Shown here: positions 13,683 to 16,855 of the stretch, piece after piece | Layout: the number at the start of each line of letters is the position of its first letter | Position numbering within the stretch: position 1 is the first letter of the stretch | Source of the DNA: JBKHJZ01 sp046537875 | GTDB lineage: Bacteria > Actinomycetota > Acidimicrobiia > Acidimicrobiales > VFJN01 | Reading direction: 5' to 3' | DNA length: 16,855 nt | NCBI GenBank assembly: GCA_046537875.1 | Contig: JBKHJZ010000059.1 | Span: 1-16,855, forward strand | Notes under the pieces: generated by a model | What the model saw: only the letters and a program-made list of their open reading frames with translations | Databases searched by the model: none | What the model was told of the DNA's origin: nothing | Position numbers and translations under genes: made by a program

Positions 13683-14084
13683 TCAGACCCGGCGCCGCTT
13701 GGGCGGGCGGCACCCGTTGTGGGGGACGGGGGTGACGTCCTTGATGCCGGTGATCTCGATGCCGGTGTTCTGGATCGACCGGATGGCGGTCTCGCGACCG
13801 GAGCCGGGGCCCTTCACCTGCACGTCGACCTTGCGGACGCCGTGGTCCATCGCCCGGCGCGCGGCCGCCTCGGCGGCCGTCTGCGCGGCGTACGGCGTGG
13901 ACTTGCGGGAGCCCTTGAAGCCGACGTTCCCCGCAGAGGCCCACGACACCACGTTCCCCTGCTGGTCGGTGAACGTGATGATCGTGTTGTTGAAGCTGCT
14001 CTTGATGTGCGCGACGCCGTGGCCGACGTTCTTGCGCTCGCGCCTGCGGGGCCGGCGGCCACCGGCGGACTTGGGCTTCGCCAT
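13683..14084 (-). CDS. rpsK: 30S ribosomal protein S11 (uS11)
   Basis: This 133-residue S11 begins MAKPKSAGGRRPRRRERKNV and has GVAHIKSSFNNTIITFTD, GNVVSWASAGNVGFKGSRKSTPYAAQ, VDVQVKGPGSGRETAIRSI and the C-terminal PVPHNGCRPPKRRRV that lines the mRNA exit path. Its ATG is only 5 bases after the rpsM stop, and an AGGAAG site within the end of rpsM serves as its ribosome site. No anomaly is seen. Confidence 0.98.
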   Translation of the reverse strand: MAKPKSAGGRRPRRRERKNVGHGVAHIKSSFNNTIITFTDQQGNVVSWASAGNVGFKGSRKSTPYAAQTAAEAAARRAMDHGVRKVDVQVKGPGSGRETAIRSIQNTGIEITGIKDVTPVPHNGCRPPKRRRV

Positions 14085-14089
14085 GGGCG

Positions 14090-14467
14090 CTACTTCCTCA
14101 CCTTCTTCTTGCCGGCAACCGTCTTCTTGGGACCCTTGCGGGTGCGGGCGTTCGTCTGGGTGCGCTGGCCGTGGACCGGGAGGCCCTTGCGGTGGCGCAG
14201 GCCCTGCCACGACCCGATCTCCATCTTGCGCTTGATGTCCTGCTGGATCTCGCGGCGGAGGTCGCCCTCGACCTTGTAGACGCCGTCGAGGTGGTTGCGG
14301 ATCCGCAGGACCTCGTCGTCGGTCAGGTCGCGGACCCGGGTGCTGGGGTCGATCTCGAGCGCCGTGCAGATCTCCTGCGACCGGGAGCGCCCGACGCCGA
14401 AGATGTAGGTGAGCGAGACCTCCAGCCGCTTGTCGCGGGGGATGTCGACGCCGGCGATGCGTGCCAT
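14090..14467 (-). CDS. rpsM: 30S ribosomal protein S13 (uS13)
   Basis: This 125-residue S13 begins MARIAGVDIPRDKRLEVSLTYIFGVG and contains the helix-two-turn-helix region and the conserved GSWQGLRHRKGLPVHGQRTQTNARTRKG block, with a lysine-rich tail (KKTVAGKKKVRK) that reaches the P-site tRNA. A strong GGAGGAGAG ribosome site precedes the ATG, 28 bases after rpmJ. Standard operon position. Confidence 0.98.
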   Translation of the reverse strand: MARIAGVDIPRDKRLEVSLTYIFGVGRSRSQEICTALEIDPSTRVRDLTDDEVLRIRNHLDGVYKVEGDLRREIQQDIKRKMEIGSWQGLRHRKGLPVHGQRTQTNARTRKGPKKTVAGKKKVRK

Positions 14468-14495
14468 TCGCTGCTCTCTCTCCTCCGGGCGTGCT

Positions 14496-14609
14496 CTAGC
14501 CCTGGCGCTGCTTGTGGCGCGGGTTGGTGCAGATGACGTGGACCCGGCCGTGGCGCCGGATCACCTTGCAGTTGTCGCAGATCTTCTTGACGCTGGGTCG
14601 GACCTTCAT
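14496..14609 (-). CDS. rpmJ: 50S ribosomal protein L36 (bL36), zinc-binding form
   Basis: This 37-residue protein, MKVRPSVKKICDNCKVIRRH then GRVHVICTNPRHKQRQG, is a complete L36. The zinc ligands Cys11, Cys14, Cys27 and His32 are all present, so it is the C+ paralogue. That form is lost under zinc starvation in species with a Cys-free copy. The ATG is 10 bases after the infA stop with a GGGA-type ribosome site. It lies in the normal infA-rpmJ-rpsM order. Confidence 0.98.
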   Translation of the reverse strand: MKVRPSVKKICDNCKVIRRHGRVHVICTNPRHKQRQG

Positions 14610-14619
14610 GGCAGTCCCG

Positions 14620-14844
14620 TCACTTGAACCGGTAGGTGATGCGACCCCGGGAGAGGTCGTAGGGCGTGAGCTCCACCTGCACGCGATCTCCCGGCAGGAT
14701 CCGGATGTAATGCATGCGCATCTTTCCGGAGATGTGGGCCAGCACCTTGTGTCCGTTGTCGAGCTCGACGCGGAACATGGCGTTGGGGAGGGGTTCGATG
14801 ACCGTCCCCTCCAGAACGATTGCGTCTTCCTTTGGCTTCGGCAG
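14620..14844 (-). CDS. infA: Translation initiation factor IF-1, apparent CTG start
   Basis: IF-1 is a small OB-fold protein that occupies the ribosomal A site during initiation. The frame encodes PKPKEDAIVLEGTVIEPLP, then NAMFRVELDNGHKVLAHISG, then KMRMHYIRILPGDRVQVELT and PYDLSRGRITYRFK, which is a complete, typical IF-1. No ATG, GTG or TTG is in frame near the N-terminus. The codon at the expected start is CTG (14844-14842), 8 bases after a good AGGAG. Starting there gives 74 residues, (M)PKPKEDAIVLEG, which matches actinobacterial IF-1 proteins that begin MPKK. Reading further upstream is possible only into an unconserved Arg/Pro-rich stretch. Identity is certain; the CTG start is inferred. 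Confidence 0.95.
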   Translation of the reverse strand: MPKPKEDAIVLEGTVIEPLPNAMFRVELDNGHKVLAHISGKMRMHYIRILPGDRVQVELTPYDLSRGRITYRFK

Positions 14845-14852
14845 GGCGGTTG

Positions 14853-14857
14853 CTCCT
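14853..14857 (-). promoter_or_regulatory. Ribosome binding site that fixes the CTG start of infA
   Basis: AGGAG on the minus strand lies 8 bases upstream of the CTG at 14844. It is the only strong Shine-Dalgarno match near the beginning of the conserved IF-1 sequence, and this spacing is close to ideal. It is the main sequence evidence for initiation at CTG. Confidence 0.65.
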
Positions 14858-14929
14858 GTTGACTGTCTGACCCGTGGAACCCGCTGGGCGCGCGTCGCTC
14901 CAACAGGAGGCGCCAAGAGCCGACCCAAG

Positions 14930-14935
14930 ATGTTA
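14930..14935 (-). promoter_or_regulatory. Candidate -10 box of the infA operon
   Basis: TAACAT on the minus strand fits TANNNT and lies in an A/T-richer patch (AAGTTTTC to GATAACATCTTGG) that stands out from the GC-rich surroundings. The predicted start near 14923 would give a leader of about 80 bases before infA. A convincing -35 was not found. The 306-base gap from 14845 to 15150 otherwise holds the phoD leader repeats and no gene. Confidence 0.4.
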
Positions 14936-15064
14936 TCGCGGCGTCTCACCGGGGAAAACTTGGCGATCGGCCGGTCGCGGCACCCCCCGGCGGGACGGCG
15001 TCGCCGGGCGGCGCCGCCCCCCGCTGGGTAGTCTGCCCGGCGCACGGCGGGGCAGCCAGCGCGA

Positions 15065-15146
15065 CGGTGTGACAGGGGCAGCGGCGGTGTGACCGGGGGG
15101 CACGAAGGGTGACCGGGGACACGAGGGGTGACCGGGGGACACGAGG
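15065..15146. repeat. Four imperfect 19-23 bp tandem units upstream of phoD
   Basis: Units start at 15065, 15085, 15108 and 15127. The last two, GGTGACCGGGGACACGAGG and GGTGACCGGGGGACACGAGG, differ by one inserted G. The first two share the GGTGTGAC(C/A)GGGG core. The array ends four bases before the phoD ATG and contains several G-rich, Shine-Dalgarno-like strings. Changes in copy number would shift the reading frame and the ribosome-site spacing. Confidence 0.8.
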
Positions 15147-15150
15147 GGCG

Positions 15151-16854
15151 ATGAGCAGCGAGGGACCGGCCGGGCGTGGAAGCCCGGCGTCACGCCGGAG
15201 GTTCCTGGCCGGCGCAGGTGCTCTGCTCGCCACCCCGCTCCTGGGCGCGAGCCGGCCCGCCCCCGACGACCCGGCCCGCGGTCCCCGTGGGGCCGGTGGA
15301 CCCGGCCGCGGCGACGGGGCCGACCGGCGCCCCGACCAGGACATCGACCGGGGGCCCGGGCGACCCGAGGAACGGCCGGGCCGGCGCCCCCGCCAGCAGG
15401 TGCCTGCGCTGCCACCCGGCCTGTTCTCGCTCGGGGTGGCCTCGGGAGACCCGCTCAGCAACCGCGTGGTGCTCTGGACGCGGCTCGCACCGGAGCCGCT
15501 CGCCGGGGGTGGCATGCCCGAGGTCGACGTCCCGGTCCGCTGGGAGGTCGCGCGCGACGAGTCGTTCCGCCGGGTGGTGCGCCGCGGCACCGCCGTCGCC
15601 TCGCCCCGCCACGCCCACAGCGTGCACGTCGACGTGGTCGGCCTGCGGCCCGATTCCTGGTACCACTACCGCTTCCTGGTCGGGGACGAGGCCAGCCCGG
15701 TCGGCCGGACCCGCACCGCGCCGCCGCGGGGCCGCGGCGGCCGCCTGCGGTTCCTGTTCGCCTCGTGCCAGAACTGGCAGCAGGGCTTCTGGCCGGCGTG
15801 GAGCCACGCCGCCGCCGAGGACGTCGACCTGGCGGTGTTCCTCGGCGACTACATCTACGAGGGCCCGCGCGGTGGCTTCGACCTCGACGAGATCGTCCGC
15901 TTCCACAACGGGCCCGAGGTCACCGACCTCGACGCCTACCGCAACCGCTACGGCCTGTACAAGGGCGACCCGGCGCTGCAGGCCGCCCACGCCGCGTTCC
16001 CGTTCGTGGTGACCTGGGACGACCACGAGGTCGACAACAACTACGCGGGGCGCTCACCCGAGAACCCCGCCGAGGCCGCGGGGTTCCCCGCCCGCCGGGC
16101 CGCGGCCTACAAGGCCTGGTGGGAGCACCAGCCGGTGCGGATGCCGCCGCCGACCGGCCCCGACCTGCGCATCCACCGCTCGCTCGACTGGGGGCGCCTG
16201 GTCCGCTTCCACGTGCTCGACGGCCGCCAGCACCGCAGCGACCAGCCGTGCGGCGCCGACCTGGGGCCGCCGTGCCCCGAGCGCACCGCACCCGGGCGCA
16301 CGATGCTCGGCGCCGGCCAGGAGGCCTGGCTGGGCCGGAGCCTGCGGCGGTCGCACGCCCGCTGGGACGTGCTGGCCAACCAGGTGGTGATGACCGCGAT
16401 GCCGCTGGCCGGAGGCGCCATCTACAACCTCGACCAGTGGGACGGCTACGCCGCCGCCCGCACCCGGCTCTTCGACCAGATCCGGGCCGCCCGGGTGGAG
16501 AACGCCGTGACGATCACCGGTGACATCCACGCCGCGGGCGTCGCCGACCTGGTCGACGAGCATCCCGACGGCACCCCGATGACCGAGTCGCTGGGGACCG
16601 AGCTCGTGGGCACGTCGATCAGCTCGTCGTTCCCGGTCGAGCTCGCGGACGTGGCCGAGCAGCTCATCGAGGGGCTGCCGCACATCCACTTCGCCGACGT
16701 GCGGCACCGGGGCTACACGCGCTGCGACGTCGACCGCCGCCGGCTGGTGGCGGCCTACCGCCAGGTCGCCTCGGCGGCGTCGCCGGAGTCGCCCATCTCC
16801 ACCGGCCCCACGTTCACGATCGAGTCGGGCTCCCCGGTCGTCCGCGACACCTGA
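15151..16854 (+). CDS. phoD: PhoD-family alkaline phosphatase/phosphodiesterase, Tat-exported
   Basis: This 567-residue secreted metallophosphatase probably releases phosphate from phosphoesters outside the membrane. The N-terminus has a twin-arginine signal, ASRRRFLAGAGALLATPLLG (13-32). A Pro/Gly/Arg/Asp-rich linker (about 34-88) follows, then the PhoD N-terminal domain (LFSLGVASGDPLSNRVVLWTRL, 91-112 in parts) and the catalytic domain. Likely metal ligands are Cys206 in FASCQNW, Asp233 and Tyr236 in LGDYIYEG, the TWDDHEVDNNYAG block (Asp290-Asn297) and ITGDIHAAG (Asp458, His460). These correspond to the iron/calcium ligands known in B. subtilis PhoD. I prefer the ATG at 15151 over the in-frame GTG at 15109, because the extra residues are encoded by the repeat array. 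It is divergent from infA. Phosphate-starvation control is usual for the family, but no Pho box was recognised. Confidence 0.92.
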   Translation: MSSEGPAGRGSPASRRRFLAGAGALLATPLLGASRPAPDDPARGPRGAGGPGRGDGADRRPDQDIDRGPGRPEERPGRRPRQQVPALPPGLFSLGVASGDPLSNRVVLWTRLAPEPLAGGGMPEVDVPVRWEVARDESFRRVVRRGTAVASPRHAHSVHVDVVGLRPDSWYHYRFLVGDEASPVGRTRTAPPRGRGGRLRFLFASCQNWQQGFWPAWSHAAAEDVDLAVFLGDYIYEGPRGGFDLDEIVRFHNGPEVTDLDAYRNRYGLYKGDPALQAAHAAFPFVVTWDDHEVDNNYAGRSPENPAEAAGFPARRAAAYKAWWEHQPVRMPPPTGPDLRIHRSLDWGRLVRFHVLDGRQHRSDQPCGADLGPPCPERTAPGRTMLGAGQEAWLGRSLRRSHARWDVLANQVVMTAMPLAGGAIYNLDQWDGYAAARTRLFDQIRAARVENAVTITGDIHAAGVADLVDEHPDGTPMTESLGTELVGTSISSSFPVELADVAEQLIEGLPHIHFADVRHRGYTRCDVDRRRLVAAYRQVASAASPESPISTGPTFTIESGSPVVRDT

Positions 16855-16855
16855 C

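Noticed and set aside
14845..15045. N-terminal extension of IF-1 from an upstream start
   Set aside because: It would add about 67 Arg/Pro-rich residues across the promoter region and ribosome site. IF-1 is nearly always 72-75 residues.
15109..15150. GTG at 15109 as the phoD start
   Set aside because: It would add 14 residues encoded by the tandem repeat array. The ATG at 15151 gives a compact Tat signal peptide directly upstream of SRRRFL.
15190..16026. A minus-strand gene opposite phoD
   Set aside because: The product is Val/Ala/Gly-rich with no recognisable motif, while the plus strand encodes clear PhoD domains over the same bases.

Overview
The window is a very GC-rich bacterial chromosome segment. 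The genes infA, rpmJ, rpsM, rpsK, rpsD, rpoA, rplQ, truA, rplM, rpsI, glmM, glmS, acpS, nnrE/nnrD and alr lie in this order on the minus strand, which is the actinobacterial arrangement. An IF-1 that begins MPKPK, an L13 that begins (V)PTYSPK, and a greatly enlarged GlmS suggest a deep-branching actinobacterium, possibly of the Acidimicrobiia. That placement is inferred from remembered protein features, not from a search.

Layout from right to left, following minus-strand transcription. At 16854-15151, on the plus strand, is a Tat-exported PhoD-type phosphatase, divergent from the rest. A 306-base gap holds 19-23-base tandem repeats on the phoD side and a promoter-like region on the infA side. 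Then comes the alpha-type ribosomal operon (14844-11675): infA with an apparent CTG start, rpmJ, rpsM, rpsK, rpsD, rpoA and rplQ. A 151-base spacer packed with four consecutive hairpins separates rplQ from truA. Between truA and rplM a small type II toxin-antitoxin pair (RHH antitoxin and MazF/PemK-like toxin, 10106-10662) sits on the opposite strand. rplM-rpsI follow from a good promoter and end in a hairpin terminator.

The left half (8842-1) is a cell-wall, cofactor and repair set on the minus strand. glmM and glmS make glucosamine-phosphate precursors of UDP-GlcNAc. acpS activates acyl carrier protein. The fused NnrE-NnrD protein repairs hydrated NAD(P)H. alr makes D-alanine. A P1/DmpA-family peptidase runs off the left edge. 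From glmS onward the genes abut or overlap (11 bp, 12 bp, 1-bp overlap, 4-bp overlap), so they probably form one transcription unit.

The most unusual content is also in the left half. GlmS is about 1196 residues, roughly twice the usual size. It has a large insertion inside the glutaminase domain, and its catalytic C-terminal AKTVTV tail is buried about 195 residues before the end. The P1 peptidase, GlmS, GlmM and the glmM-glmS spacer each carry short tandem repeats with a period divisible by three (42, 39, 30 and 30 bases). Three of these tracts share a similar core sequence. I see no tRNA, rRNA, CRISPR array, insertion sequence or prophage gene. The best candidate for something undescribed is the enlarged GlmS together with its repeat-rich, hairpin-forming upstream region.
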